Assembly (NCBI GenBank): GCA_018697195.1
Contig: CM031858.1
Coordinates: forward strand, 77,524,818 to 77,588,817
DNA: 64,000 bases
Direction: 5' to 3'
DNA from: Certhia americana
Lineage: Eukaryota > Chordata > Aves > Passeriformes > Certhiidae
Positions 50,101-63,729 of this stretch are shown in pieces. Below the pieces are notes generated by a model. That model was not told where the DNA came from. It did no database searches and worked only from the letters and a program-made list of their open reading frames with translations. Position 1 is the stretch's first letter; each line of letters begins with the position of its first letter. Made by a program: the position numbers and the translations under genes.

Positions 50101-53100
50101 GGTGTTCAATTTTGCACAATTGGATTAATAATGACTTCTTTATTTAAAAAAAATATAATGGAAGAAAAGTGCTTGCAACAGAAATTGCATGTTAGATATT
50201 TGTTCACTGCCTCCAAATTTGTTCAACCAGCAGAAGAAAAGTAGGTAGTAATTCACTTTCTAAAGTACATGAACATTTTAAAAAATGAAGCCATCAATAA
50301 CTGACAAGATCCAGGAAAAAAACAATTTAGTTACAGTTGTAGGAGGAGAATTGTTTTTATAATAAAACTTCCATTTTGCATCTAAAGTCTGAGACAAAAA
50401 ACATGAGATAGATACAGTTCAACCTCACACATCTACTAATTCGAAAATCTAAAAAGGTGGATTTCTACTCTAACCTAAAGAAGTTTGTGTTATACGACAC
50501 ATAAAGAAAACTTGAGAAAGTGGATTTTCAGTAAAATAAAGTATTGGTAATAAGAAAGATAGGGAAAACTTAGAAAGAATTGCAGATTCAAAAGAGTTTG
50601 AAGATGGAGTAAAATGGTAAATTTTTTAAATTCTAGCCATTTTGTTGAAAAATTCGAATTGAATACTGTGTGACATATCTTTTTTATAAACTGTCTTCTA
50701 GTACTCTTCTTAATGTTGTAAATGCTTTTTAAAAAAATTCCCATTGGAATACTTTACAGTCTCAAGATCAAATATCAAAGAATGAAAGGTGTGCTACAAG
50801 CAACATGTTCTGCTCAAAGTCTGAAAGAATATAAAATATGTCCTATCTCATTTTGTCCCCAGAAAAAGTCTACATAGAACTGCTAAGTAAACAAACAAAC
50901 AAACAAACAATATTGCCACAATATCTTTGGCTCAACTTTCAGGAATATAATTTTATTGTAGTCGCACTGCTCTTTTATATTAAAACTCTAAATTTGACAG
51001 AACTTATTATTTCCTGCACTAGGAAACGAATGACAAGTCTTAAATACAAAGAGAAATGTATGCTTCAACACAGGAACAAAACTCCCTGATGCTATATAGC
51101 TTTTTAAATTGCATATTTTGGATATACATATATGTCTTTACCTATAATAAGAGAGTAAGAAGAGATGAAGACCTTTGATATTTATCTGTCAAATAATTAA
51201 ATATTTGCTTTCAATGAACTGAAGCATTGCTTCTCTTCATGACTCTACATTATTCTATTTTCATTATTTTTCACTACAAAATATATTAAATAAGAAAAAA
51301 TATTTTTTCTTATTAGGAAATGTACTTCCTCCAAAAAATTTTGGTATGGTCTTTGGTATTTTGGCTAGAAACAGAGCTGTTATTCAAATGCTATAACATT
51401 AAAAATAAGAAATTTCACAAAACTACTGCAACTTTGTTCTTCTCCATGACCCTTCACTTAAAATTTTCTTCCTTAGTTTTGCATGGACCCACAGATGCCA
51501 CCTATATATCTCAAACCCCCATATTCCTTTCATTTCCCCCTTCTTATCAGTTAAAAAATTCAGATGGCCCTCTCCAAAGCTGTGTGTTGAGTTTCTTAAT
51601 GGCCTATCCCTTAGTAAGTAGAGACTTTAATATTTGACCATGTATCATTTATCCCTGATTTACTAAGCTTATGTCTCTATGTGATTTTGGTTATTATGTC
51701 CCTCTTTACTTGTCATCTTTGGTACTGCAAAAGGTCCTTGATTGAATAGACTTAATGAAGAAGCAGCTTACCTTCATGTCATGTTCTTCACCCTTTAAAT
51801 AAAATACTAACAGGTGTATAGATTTAATTTTTCTTTAATTTTTTTTCAGAATTTTGCTTTGCATTCTGTTCATATATCATTGTTCATATATCATTGTTAT
51901 CATTGCTACAGTTAAAACAGAAAGGTAGCTTGATGAACAACCCTTAAATATGATGTTTAATCAATATTCATGCTTGAATATCGATTGGAGAAGTCTTTGG
52001 ATTCCACTCTCAAATGGCCTTCCAGCTCTTAACTCTGTGCAGGTTAAGTAAATTTAGTCATATGTTTATAAACACATGCATGGGTAGCTGTGTAAACATT
52101 CACACAAAAATGTTTCAAGTCAGTTCTGTAGCAGAGGCAATGTTAACTATAGAGGAGTGCTATTGGCACAAACTGGCAACACGGCAATACATTGACAACA
52201 AAAGGTGGAGAGTTGTTGGAGAGAGGTTACCTGCTCTCCAGGAAGAATGGATGTCTAAACCCCCTTATTTGGACAGGAACTTTTTTTGTTTATCATTTTC
52301 TTCTTTGCCTTTTTTTTCTTGAAATAAACAAAAAGTAAACATTTAGGTAAACAAGAATGAGTCCCAAAGATGGCCATCAGAACACTTAAAATTCTAAGAA
52401 CTTGAAATAACTCAAGCCAGATACATAAGTAGACAGGTCTAGGTCAATTTCTAATATGTGAAAATGTAAATGCTATAGAATTCTGAGGGGTTGTCTTAAA
52501 CAAACCTAATTATAAAAAATTTCCAAATTATTATCTTAAATATTTAAAATACTATGCAGATTTTTTGACAACATAACTTTTTAAAAAATGTTTTGGAAAT
52601 TACTCAAAATTAAAAGAAAAATTATTCTGTTATCTTTAAGATCTTTGAAAATGCAAGAAGTGTATGAAAATTTGAGTCTCGGTCTGTATGCCTTAATGAC
52701 TCAGAATGAGGTTTTGGTATATAAATGCCAGGGAGTATTGTCATTAAATCTCACAATAGACATCACTGTAGGAGTGATGTAATATAGGCTTTTGCTTCAA
52801 GGAAGAAACTTTGAATACCTTTCCATATTTCTATTCATACGTGTGTAAGTTTAAGATATCACCATATATCAAAAAGAACACCAAAAATGGTTTAAATTAT
52901 TTGATCTCTTGGACTATCACAACTTTAGGATCAACCTCATTTGGCATATATTTATGTAATTTTCTATTAAAAATTTAAAGAAATATTACACTAGAGAAAT
53001 TCACCCCTTACTCTCTGTGTTGCAGTTTGACCGATAGTCAGATATTCCATTTTCTCTGAAGTTGTGAACTTCTCTTTTAAGTAGGATGAAAAATCCCTCA

Positions 53101-56100
53101 CAGGAATTTAGCTGTTAAAATTTAGGGGCTTTCCAAGGGACATCTCATAACAGACCCAGGAAGAAAGCTGGTAAATAAATGGGCAGATGTCAGAGTCCAA
53201 ATGAAGAGAAAACTAAGTATTTTCTTCAATTATGGATTGTGATGCAAAAGGCCCAGAATAATTTTAGAAAAAGACAAATTACATATAAAAAGTATATAGA
53301 AGCTTCTAAGATTAGAATAGGAATTGGAAGGGATTACAATTTCATGACTTTGAGTAAGCTTGCAAAAAGAGGTAACTAGCACCAAGGAACTAGGCATTCT
53401 CTTTTTTTTTTTTTTTTTTTTTCCTTATTTCACTGAAGAAATACTATTAGATTTCGGGTTCACAAACCAGGACTGAAATCACCAATTTTTTTCTTTTCCT
53501 CTGACTGTAGCAAAATTGCTTCCAGAGCTCTGTAATGTTAGGTGTTAATTATGTGCTGCAATGCAGTACATACTCAGAAAAGCAATAATGCCTTTGTCAT
53601 CTGTGACTGATTACCCAATTCTGCCTGTGTTTGAAAGAAGTTATTTCCTGAAATTTGCTTTGTAATTCAGTCCGTGTGTCTGCTCATTAGTTTCTTTCAA
53701 GCTGCATCATTTTGCATACTTTATCACACAGACAACAGAAATGTAGAGCTAGGAAATGTGTTCACTGAAATACACTTGGTCAGCCCTGCTGTATTGCCAT
53801 CCAGTGTAATATACTCTCTGTCTCTTAACAACAAGCTTTTCCTTGGCAACAGCTGATGTGAAGTAGTGAGCACTGTATCATGAGTCCTGTTCAATGAGCA
53901 AAGCACACCTCGATTTAGCCTCAGATACAACAATTTTTTGGCCGTTCCTTCAAGAGACATCTGTCTGCCAGCACTGCACCCCAATGAAGGTGTCTGTCTT
54001 GAGTACCTACAGTGAGTTTGGTGTGGTGATTTTTCAAGCATAACTGTCAAAAGTAACTGATACTCTCTCTGTAAGTAAATGTTCATGGGTTTTACCTCTG
54101 CACTGTCTTCAGCTCTTGTTCATTAATCACTTCAAGTCTAGTGATTTTATACCTGTTTACTCTTTCAGGCTTATCTTAGGAAGAAAACCCTAGAGGCATT
54201 ATTTGATCTTAAAGGTTACATTTCCCACCGTGAAACCCAAAGATGAGCTCTTTCAGATTACATTACTACTACTGTTTGTACTCCTTTAGCATAGCAAACT
54301 GAGGCTTAGCAGTCACTAGGCAGTTACAAATGATGAATTTAGAGGACCAGTCTGGGTATACCTGCACTACTGGAAACACTAAAAAAATTAGTTCAGGATA
54401 AATGCAATTCAGGAAAATAACTACATGATGTCATATAGGCCTCATTACAAGATAGGATGAGTTACTTTCTCCTGTAATATCATTTTCATTCCAATTACAG
54501 GAGAGCCAAAGGTGGCATTCATGCGTAGGCTGCGGACACTTGATTTTGGAAAAATTAATCTACTTATGAAACCAAGAGATAAAACTAGTATCATTACTGA
54601 AGTTCTTCCCTTCAGAATTGGACAATAAACTTCTAGAGTAATGATAAAAATCTTCAATTCTTCAAATCTTCAATTACCTCTAGTCTGAAGTTTTGATTTA
54701 ATAAACCAATCAGTGCTACACAGATTTTTTCTTCTATCTACTCCTCTTTGAATAACTAATATATTTAAAACAAAGGAAACTAAAGAAAAAGGTGTGATTT
54801 CTTACACCAAGTGAGATGTACCCTTAGCAACTATAGCTAGAAATTTAGCAATGTCTCACAGTACCTGTCTACTCAGTACTAACTCCAACACAATGGCTTC
54901 TAGTCTGCAAAGTATTTTGTTTGTTTAACTGAGGTTTAACTGTAAATGTCACCCCTAATGCAAAAGACTGACATTGTATCTATCTCCAGTATAATTTTCC
55001 ATTTAACTATGCTACCAACCCCACATGGTATAATGACATAATCCATAGCTCCTGAGAGGCAAACAGAAACAAATGTTTTATGCAAATGAGAAACATACCT
55101 AAAAACAGAAGGAACTTAACATGAGGATGGTTCCTGTTAATAGTTAGACTATAGGCTACTCAACGGCAGGATTTCTGCAAATCTTAAAGTAACATTCAGT
55201 AGCTGTGATCGAATCTTGGCACCCAACAAGAAGCTCAGGGTGCTTACTTGCTCTGTTTCCACTGACAGGTTTACAGTGTGGTCCACAGTCACAAACTGCC
55301 AAAATCAAACTTCACAGCTATTATGATCATATTCCTAGTTAAGTCTAGGGACCCATGAACTTAACATTGGCCTGCAGCCTAAAATTGTGAAAGGAAGAAC
55401 TGTCTGCCTGCATTTGTGATGGACTAAATAAAGGCTGAATAAGAATTCTGCATACATAAATAAAGGACAATATACTAAGAATATTGCATACATGTTTTAC
55501 AGTACTGAATTGTCCATTAACACAAACCCTATTCACAAGCAAAGTCTTTCAAGAGCCCTACCTCAGCCTAATGCACTTTCCTTTTATATCTGCCAGAAAT
55601 GAACTATTAAATGCAGTAATTCAATACAATTACTTTCTTGACCATCAATAACTTTCAACTCAAAAAGATCATAAATATCACTTAGTGAGGGTTACTGAAG
55701 GCTGATGACTTCTAAATGTTGTTTTTCAATGTTGCAGAACATGCAAATGTATTTGTGAAGCTATATTCAATACACATGTATTTTATGAATTTAGGTAGGC
55801 TCTTATGCAGGTGTCTAATACAAGGTCCTTTGTCCCATACAGCTGATTGTTTGATTATTGTGTGAATCAACACATGCAGGTAATCAGGGTGACCACCAAG
55901 CTGCAACTGAAAAGCAGAGAGCAGATTTGTTACATTACCTTGCTAACAATGCTGGACAGCAGAGATACTTGGGGACGCAGGCTCCCTTACGCTCATTTCA
56001 TTCTAGCCCTGGGCAGAGGTGGGGGGGCTCACTGCCTGCCCCAATATATCAAAAGGCTTCTGTGCTTTTTACAATCTCTGGGCTTTTGAGTTTTCTCTCC

Positions 56101-56722
56101 CAGCAGGAGGCTCAAGTCTGTCTGTGAAAATGCCTCTCAAGTATCTGATAACATTTATGTTATCTCTGCAGAAATTCTACTTCTCAAAACAGACAGAGGA
56201 TAATCAGCAATAGGCATAATACGTGTTTTCCCATACTGATATTCTTCGCACTCCCAGCTGCAAGGCCCCTCTGAATGAAACTATTCCTTCCTCACCAAAT
56301 CGTTCAGTTCTAAACCTTTTCTTCCAACAGCTGTATCAGTAGTAATCTGGTTACTATTGCACTACTGATTCACTACAGTGGCACACAGGCAAATGAATAC
56401 CTAGCCTGTAATAGTTCTCCAGCTACAGATCTTAATAGTGGCTGTGTACATTTAATTCTAGTTCTGTAAATCCAGAAAACTGTAACAAGCTGAAATCTGC
56501 ATATAAAAATCAGCTGTTCTTGCTTCTGAACAGTCCATGAAGAAAGAATTATTTTACTTAAAAACAGAACACAAAAATACTGTAAAAGCTCAAATATACG
56601 CACAGAACTAGGATAAAATTCCAGATTACCAAAAACTGCATGTTACTACAAGCCAAACACTTTTGAGAACTAGTAGATATAGTGACTTTATTATCAAGCT
56701 ATGACTATGCATTGAATTTTAC
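47186..56722. other. Long AT-rich non-coding stretch
   Basis: No supported gene. Seen within it are an (AAAC)n run at 50889-50910, a 14-bp direct repeat at 51870-51897 and a 21-base T run at 53402-53422. The longest open frame, 120 codons on the minus strand at 53724-54086, shows no recognisable domain. Confidence 0.45.
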
Positions 56723-56766
56723 TCTCAGGTATTTTGCAAGGATTTTAACTTGCAAAATACCTGAGA
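56723..56766. repeat. Perfect 18-bp inverted repeat with an 8-nt loop
   Basis: The left arm 56723-56740 (TCTCAGGTATTTTGCAAG) is exactly complementary to the right arm 56749-56766. The loop GATTTTAA is 56741-56748. After a two-base mismatch a further TTTT/AAAG pairing could extend the stem a little. It is too short for a typical miRNA precursor. Confidence 0.95.
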
Positions 56767-57004
56767 CAAAAGATACACTTCATTCTATAGTGACTGAAGA
56801 GAATATAAGTCTTATTCATGTCTTAAATCACGTATTTTGAAGATCATTGCTAGAATCCCATGGAGTTAATGTATCTATGCCAACAGATATCTTTCTATAT
56901 GCAAATTGTAAAGATATAAATTTGATTTTGGCTAAAAATATAAGATTTAATAACCACATTTTCTGTAAATACTGTTCTAGTTCTGTTCTTTCAGACAGTA
57001 GATA

Positions 57005-57765
57005 CGGAAGTCACAGGAAAGTTCAGGTTGGAAATTACTTCAGGAAGTGTCTTGTCAAACCTGCTTCTCATAGCATCATCAGGTCTGAGGTCAGAACAGG
57101 TTGCTCAAGGCTTATTCGACTTCATAATGACATCACCAAGGACAGAGTCTCAAGTATAAAATCTCTGGAAAATTTATTTTGATGCTTGATGTCCTTGAGG
57201 AGAAAAGGTTTTCTGTTCTATACAGTACAAAATTTACCTGTTTCTTCTAGTGCCCACTGCTTATCATTCTCCCATCACGTACCACAGTAAAGAGCCTGAC
57301 TTTATCTCTGATGAACTCCTTACAGCTGCTGAGAAGCTGCTGGTAGGTTCATCCTGGGGCTGCCTCTTCTTCAGAATGAGCAAGTACCAGTCCCTCAGCC
57401 TCTTTTCACAGGGAAACTTCTCCAACCCTGACCAGTTTAAGGTCTCTCTGCCAAGGCTGACTCAGTTTATCAATGTCTTTCCTGGGAGGGGTGGGGAAGG
57501 GAGCATCAAGACTGGATGGTATCTCATAGGTACCAAGTAGAGAGAAAAATCCTTCTCAGTGTCCCAGCTGTATGTCTGTGAATACTGTCCAGGATGCTGT
57601 TTGTTGTCCATTTCTGCAACCAGGGCACACTGATGGCTCATATTCAGTTTTTATTGGCCAAGGCCACCAGGTCCCTTACAGCACATCAGCTCCCAGACAA
57701 GCAGGCATGAGCCTGTCTAATTGCACTGGTGCTCCACAAGAGAAGACCTTTCCATTTTTCACATG
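57005..57765 (-). repeat. CR1 LINE fragment, antisense (long, diverged)
   Basis: In reverse complement it follows the CR1 3' half. The order is 'gttcaggttggaaattactt', 'gaggtcagaacaggttgctc', 'gtaccagtccctcagcctct', 'gtccaggatgctgtttgttg', 'cagggcacactgatggctca' and 'caccaggtcccttacagcac'. The part at 57150-57340 is more diverged. The open frames inside (96-111 codons) are not genes. Confidence 0.75.
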
Positions 57766-60700
57766 CTTGATAATTGTACTATCCGTAACCTCCTCAAAGT
57801 CCCTGATAACACTGTTAAACTGGATATGTCATTTTTGTACTCTATATGTCACCAGCATCACCTATTTACCACTGCCCTCTGAGGCAAATAATCTATAACA
57901 ACTTTTACCCCTCTTACTGTCTACCTACAGTGAAAACTTAGATTAAAACAGTAATTGTTGAAGATGGTGTTGAAAGCCCAGCTAAAGTAAAGGGAAATTA
58001 TACCTCATGCTTCCCCCTCATCCATATACACACTTACTCTGACACTGAAGTCAGGTACAGATCACAGCTTCTGCAAAGTGATGAAACACTCATCCAGTCT
58101 TCACTCTGGTGACAAATATGGTCAGTTTGATGTTTAGACAGTACTTGCAAAATCTGGAGTAAAGAAGAAGCAAATTTACTGCTCACCATGCCCTGAAGTA
58201 GAAAATTAATTAAAAAATAACTCTAGTCTGTGGGGGTTTTGTTGGGTAGTTTGTTTTATTGTTTTGTTTCATTTTGTTTTGGTGGGGGTTTTTGACATTG
58301 CTTGTAGCAGGACATTGGCAATGTGATAGGCTAGCAGAAAGAACTTGGGACTCGTTTTGTTCAGTTTTTCTGAAGTTTTGTTCTGACTTTTCTGTGTCTG
58401 TCAGATTTATTTTAGGCTGCACTAGCAGTTATTTAATGACTAGCTCACTATTATTTTTCTTTAGCTTTTGTCTAGATTTGTACAGTTGTGTGATGTCAGG
58501 CCTATTTGTTGCCAGTAGCTATTCTGAGAAGAACAGCTATCTACGATGCTGATAAAATGCAATATGGAAGAAAACCAGCATGAGATTACAGCAGGAGACC
58601 TGAATTTACAGGCATGAAGTGTCTACAGGGTTTTAAACAATTCACCGGGAGCTAATCAATGGTAAAAGGAAGGCACCCTTGGGAGGCTTGCAGCACCAGT
58701 TTCACATAAAAAAACATATCACAGATGGTAGATTTGAATACAATGTAGACTTGCACACCAGTGAAGAAAGACCAAGACATTTTGTGGTAGCAAAAATAAA
58801 AACACCCTCCAAGATGTCCTGCAGTGAGAAGGAGAAACCATTAACAGCATCATCATATTCCTCTCATGAAGAATGCAGGATGCTGAGAACACTCCCCCAA
58901 ACTGATGACTCCCATCTAAGTGAAATGAACTTGACAAGAAAGAAAGGACAATTTGTTAGAAACTTCTTGTACATCTCTTTTTAACTTTACATAATTTGAC
59001 CATGAAGTGCTGTTTTCACTGTAGCCAAGCTAATATTAATTCTTTTTTATAGAGACAAGTTTTTAATTCTAATGATAAATTTTTGTGTTTGCATTGGTGA
59101 AAGCAGTTTTTTTAACAAGATTTTGAGTATAAATTGCTGATGAGAATTCTAACAACCTACTCTAGAAGCTGAATGGACTGACTTGATAACACTTATTTTT
59201 GTAATCTCTCCCCCTCCCCCCCCCCCCCCCCCCCCCCCCGAACTTTTACAGCAGGATATTCTCTTTTTTAACTGACAAAACTAAACACACATCTGTATAT
59301 TTAATTGTGGAGGTTTTCCATTCGAATGCAAAACAAAAGGGGGCAAACAGATCTTCTGTTTTTCTCGATGACTGGAATACAGAATATTACAGTTATATAC
59401 AGTTGTAGGGTCAATGTAGAATGTTAACCAGTTGGATAAAAAAAAAAATTAAATGTGTGCTTTATTTAGTCCTTTAGATGGCTATAATTTTCTACTTTTC
59501 TCCTTCTTTTAATCTAGAGTACATCTGCTGTTTAAGAATTAAATTCAAAGTAAATTTCCAGCATATGCAAAATCCAAGCAGAAACGGTAAACCAAATTAT
59601 CCAAAGCTTTGTGGAAGATACCAAGCTTTGAGAAAGAGGACTGTTCACTTCTTTGTGCAACTCATTAAATAATACAGCCCATTCAAATTTAGAGTCTGTA
59701 GGCAGGATGATAAGAAACAACAGCTCTTGTAGTTTTCATTTGTGCTGGATATCAGAGGAATGTCCAGGCTAATGTTAATGGAGGATAACTGTCCTGCACA
59801 ACCAATTAGAGCTATAGATTTTAATCACCAAACAAAGTAGCTGGATGTGAAACTATCTGTATTAATGCTGAAGCGTCCTTCATTAGACAGGCATAACCCC
59901 ATTAAAGCAGAATATTTTTTGCTTGTGTTCATATCTTTTCTGCAGCACTGGTTACAGTTTCACCAGTCCAAAGAGAATAGCTACTGAGCTGTTGCCAAAT
60001 TCATAGTCCATTGACACAGAAAAATATATTTATAATCTGTGCATCAAATATGTACCTATATAATTCAGTTTTAATTGATTTAAAAGTATGATTACAATTA
60101 TATTTCTTGAAGAATACTTACAGATATATCTCAAAATATGCCTGGTTTTCTTTTCTGTTTTAATTTGTTCTACATGTCCTTGTCAAAACCAAATTAATTT
60201 TCTCCAGTGTGTGTGCATATGCACACTTCAGTTAGTGATAAATCAAAGTGCTATCTTTAAGAACACATAAAAGTTACCCAGATACCAACCATTCATCAGA
60301 ACAACTTGAAACAACTCAAGAAAATTATTCTCTATACTAAGTCATATATATTGATAACAAGACATATTTAGATATTAAATCCAGCATTCTGGGTTAAAAA
60401 ACCTTTTAATGATAGAAAGCACTGCAAATCCTATAAAGAAAACTATTATGAATGATTGTAGCATTGTACCTCCATTGTAAGTTAGACACATGAATCATAT
60501 AGAATTTTTTTTTTTGCTTAATTTTTACACACATGTGAATCTAGTCAGACAGAGCTTTTCTGTAAATTTTAGTGGGTCAATATACTCTTCTGTATAATTT
60601 TTAAAAATAAGATATATTTTGAGCCACAAATGCTGCTGCATTACTGCCCATGTTCTCTTTCATTTAGATTTGTATATTGCTCTGTAAAGACACTTTTACT

Positions 60701-60774
60701 TGAAAGATTCTTCTAATCTCTTCTTTTTTATTCTGTGTTTTCCTTACCTGGGCTAAAACTGGATTTCTTGGCAC
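57766..60774. other. Non-coding stretch with a C run
   Basis: No supported gene. It includes a G/T-rich tract (58228-58290) and the homopolymer at 59216-59239. A 101-codon open frame at 58679-58984 starts only at a non-ATG codon and shows no domain. Confidence 0.45.
59216..59239. repeat. 24-base C homopolymer
   Basis: Uninterrupted C run (G on the minus strand), preceded by CCCCCT. It could form a G-quadruplex on the minus strand, and its assembled length may be unreliable. Confidence 0.95.
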
Positions 60775-61358
60775 AGAGTATGGTGATGAACGTACTTACA
60801 TCCAGTTGTGGCTGGGCATCAATAGTGTTCCCTAGGGCTCAGCATTGAGGCCAGTCCTGCTAAATATCTTTATCAATTATCTAGATGAGGAGATAGAGTG
60901 CATCCTCAGTAAATTCACAGATGACATAAGCTGGGCAGGAGTGTTTATCTGGTAGAGGGTAGGAAGGGTTTGCAGAGGGATCTAGACAGGCTGGATCAAT
61001 TGGCCAAGGCCAATGAGGTAAAACAAGGTGAAGTGCTGGGTCCTGGATTTGGGTCACAATTGTTTCAGTACTACAGACTGGGGGAAGAGTGACTGGAAAG
61101 TCGACCAGTGGAAAAGGACTTGGGGCTGCTGGTTAATAGCCAGCTGAACATTATTCAGTATGTGCTTTCTTGGACAAGAAAGCCAATGGCATCCAATATG
61201 AGCAATAGTGTGGCCAGCAGGACCAGGGTAGTGATATGTACCTGACATTGGTGCAGCCACACCTTGAATCCTCTGTCCAGTTCTGGGCCCCTTATAGCAA
61301 GACAGACCTTAAGGTGTTGGAGCATGTCCAGAGAAGGGTAACAGATCTGGTGAAGGGT
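60775..61358 (+). repeat. CR1 LINE, left part of an interrupted copy
   Basis: Plus-orientation CR1 ORF2 C-terminal region and beyond. The order is 'ccctagggctcagcattgag', 'atctagatgaggagatagag', 'ggatctagacaggctggatc', 'gtggccagcaggaccagggt', 'cagttctgggccccttatag' and 'gtccagagaagggtaacaga'. It carries stops and indels. The copy resumes at about 62015. Confidence 0.88.
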
Positions 61359-62014
61359 GTAGCAAGCTTCAGAGACTGGAAAAGGTAATCTGTTTTGAGA
61401 CATCTTGGGGTGTTAGAATGTGTAGCAGAGGGTGAGTCAGATCTTTCTCTGGTGAAGTGGTACACTGCCCCCCATGCCCCACAGCCCCAAAGCGTCTGTC
61501 AATCGTGGCACACTGGAGGCAGCCCCAGTTTTGCACAACCCAGTCCCTGAGTGGCTGAGAGACGGGAAGTCCCTCCTGGGAGGAAGGCCCAGAATGGGAC
61601 AAAAAGGTTTAAGATGGGTCACCACAAAGTGAGCATGTTGTCCTTTAACCTCACCTTAATCTTGGAGTTTTACATTGCTGGAAACCAGGAGCTGATACCT
61701 ATACGTCTGTTTTTCTATAGCCTTCCTGTCTTTCTGGTTTTATCCCTTTCTTTTTCTTCTCTCTTCTCACAGAACATTAACATCAAATGGGTTATAAGAT
61801 TTTCTATGTTCAATGGGCTCAGTCTGTGCTGTAATAAGTGATGTTATGAAGTATTTATTCTTTTGTGAAAGTTCCTTCATTTTCTATAATTTGCCAGTAA
61901 ACTTTTGTGTATTTTTACCTCTTGAGAATATTTGGTTGGATTTTTCTCCTTTGCATCTATTCAGAGCAAAAGAATCTTAATTTAGCCCTAGATTTGAGTG
62001 ATGGGGGTGTAACA
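61359..62014. mobile_element. Insertion inside CR1, probable solo LTR
   Basis: About 650 bp of non-CR1 sequence separates two collinear CR1 parts. A subsegment 61411-62014 begins TGTTA and ends TAACA, the inverted termini of an LTR. It holds a candidate AATAAG near 61833 in plus orientation. The 52 bp at 61359-61410 are unexplained and no clean target duplication is visible. 'Gtga.ggg' followed by a GTGTA-containing segment appears on both sides, so a longer degenerate duplication is an alternative reading. Family unknown. Confidence 0.5.
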
Positions 62015-62350
62015 AATCCTATGAGGAGCAGCTGAGGGAGCTGGGTTTATTTGGCTTGGAGAAAACACGAGGCTGAGGGGGTACTTTATGTACTTGTGTC
62101 TCTACAAGTAACAGAAAGGAGGTTGTAGCCAGCTGAGTTTTGGCATCTTCAACAAGACAAAAAGCAACAGGACAAGAGAATACAACCTCAGACTGCAGAA
62201 AGGGAGGTTCAGGTTGGACATCAGCTTCACTGAAAGGGTGGTTCAGCATTGGAATGGATTACCCAGGGAGGTGGTAGAGTCATCATCCCTGGAGGTGTTC
62301 AAGAAATGACTGCAGATGGCACATGGTCTAAACCTAATGTTTCTACAATT
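62015..62350 (+). repeat. CR1 LINE, right part of an interrupted copy
   Basis: It resumes exactly where the left part stops in the CR1 order. 'Tatgaggagcagctgaggga' is followed by 'gaaaggaggttgtagccagc', 'ggttcaggttggacatcagc', 'ggttcagcattggaatggat' and 'catccctggaggtgttcaag', ending near 'tctacaattctattattcta'. Confidence 0.88.
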
Positions 62351-63729
62351 CTATTATTCTACTCTTTCATGAAATCAGTGATGTGGACTTGGCAAGACAT
62401 ATGCAGAAAACACATAAACATACAAGCCATGCATCAGAGAATAGTCCTCCTCAGGAAATTTGCCATTGGCTGCAAATTACAATGAAAAATGGAGAGAAAT
62501 CTTACAGTATTCTCCAAAAGATTTTTTGTCTGTTGAAGCTTTAAACACAGACTGACAAATGCATAATTTCTATGAAGACTGAAATTTGGGACAGTAAGGA
62601 AAAATAATAAAGCAAAACTACAAAATTAAGGCAATAGGACAGGTGAAAGGGTAGAAGAGAAAGAGGCTGAAAGGAGCACTAACAAGAGAGAATGTGAGAT
62701 TGGAAGAAGTTGTGAAATCACATGAGCAACACAGAAACCAGGACATAGGACGAAAGGTATAAAGGGGCAGCTGAAAGATTAAATAAACCACAGAAATGTG
62801 ACATCAGTAAGATTCCGTAATTTAAGGCAGTGTCATGAGAATGTCTGAAGGTGAAATATTAAGGAATAATAAGCAAATAAGGAATCACATTGAGACGGTG
62901 TTGAGAAAAGATGAGGGGACTTAAATGCCATCTTTTTTAATGCTATAAATAAATACATAAATATAAACTATAGAAATGATTAGGTACGAGAATGGTACAG
63001 TGACAGAAATGCTTATTTAAATAAATTAGTGGCAAATAAAAAGAAATAGCAAATAAAATTGCATACTATTAAAGGTCTTAATCATCATTTTCTCCACATC
63101 CTAATAACATGTTTAGCTGTGGTAGGAATTTATGCCAGAAAACATGTCCTTGTTTCTGTTGAATATGTATTTATAAAAGTCACCCATCAAAGTAAGTAAC
63201 AATCTATTTCAAGTATTTATTTACCATATGGGAAAGACTGGATTTCTTTCATTAGTATTCATTAATATTATTTCATTAATATTAAAAACAAGCAAACCCA
63301 AACAAACAAACCCCAAGAACCTTGCTGTGTCAATTGTCTTGGCAGTCATTGGTTACATTGCAAAATTGCATACTATATTGATTTAGTGCTACAGCCCTGA
63401 AGATCATAAAGTGGTCATTGAGTTATTAGCTCAGTATATCCCTCCCTAGCAAAGATGCAAATCTAAAAGACCAGCAGCTGACTTCAGTCCCTTTTTTCCA
63501 CTTTTGTGACATGCCTTTCCTCAGTTGCTCATGCTTAGTGCCGTATTCAATAGAGTCTACTTCATTCATAGTAATTTCCTCAGGTTTTACGGTTTTTATG
63601 CAGAGCTACTTGTGCAAGGTACAAAAGGAAAGGATTCCTAGTAACATCTGCTGCTTAGAAAGTGATAATAAGTAATAGTAAGTTCTAGGACACTTATAAC
63701 ACCTAAGGAAAGTCGTACTTACTGCATAC
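62351..63729. other. AT-rich non-coding stretch, probably intronic
   Basis: No gene or clear repeat seen apart from an (AAAC)-like run near 63288-63312. If the exon to the right is real, this is the intron downstream of it on the minus strand. Confidence 0.4.

Noticed and set aside
58679..58984. 101-codon plus-strand open frame
   Set aside because: It begins at a non-ATG codon, the first ATG is well inside, and no splice signals or domain are evident.
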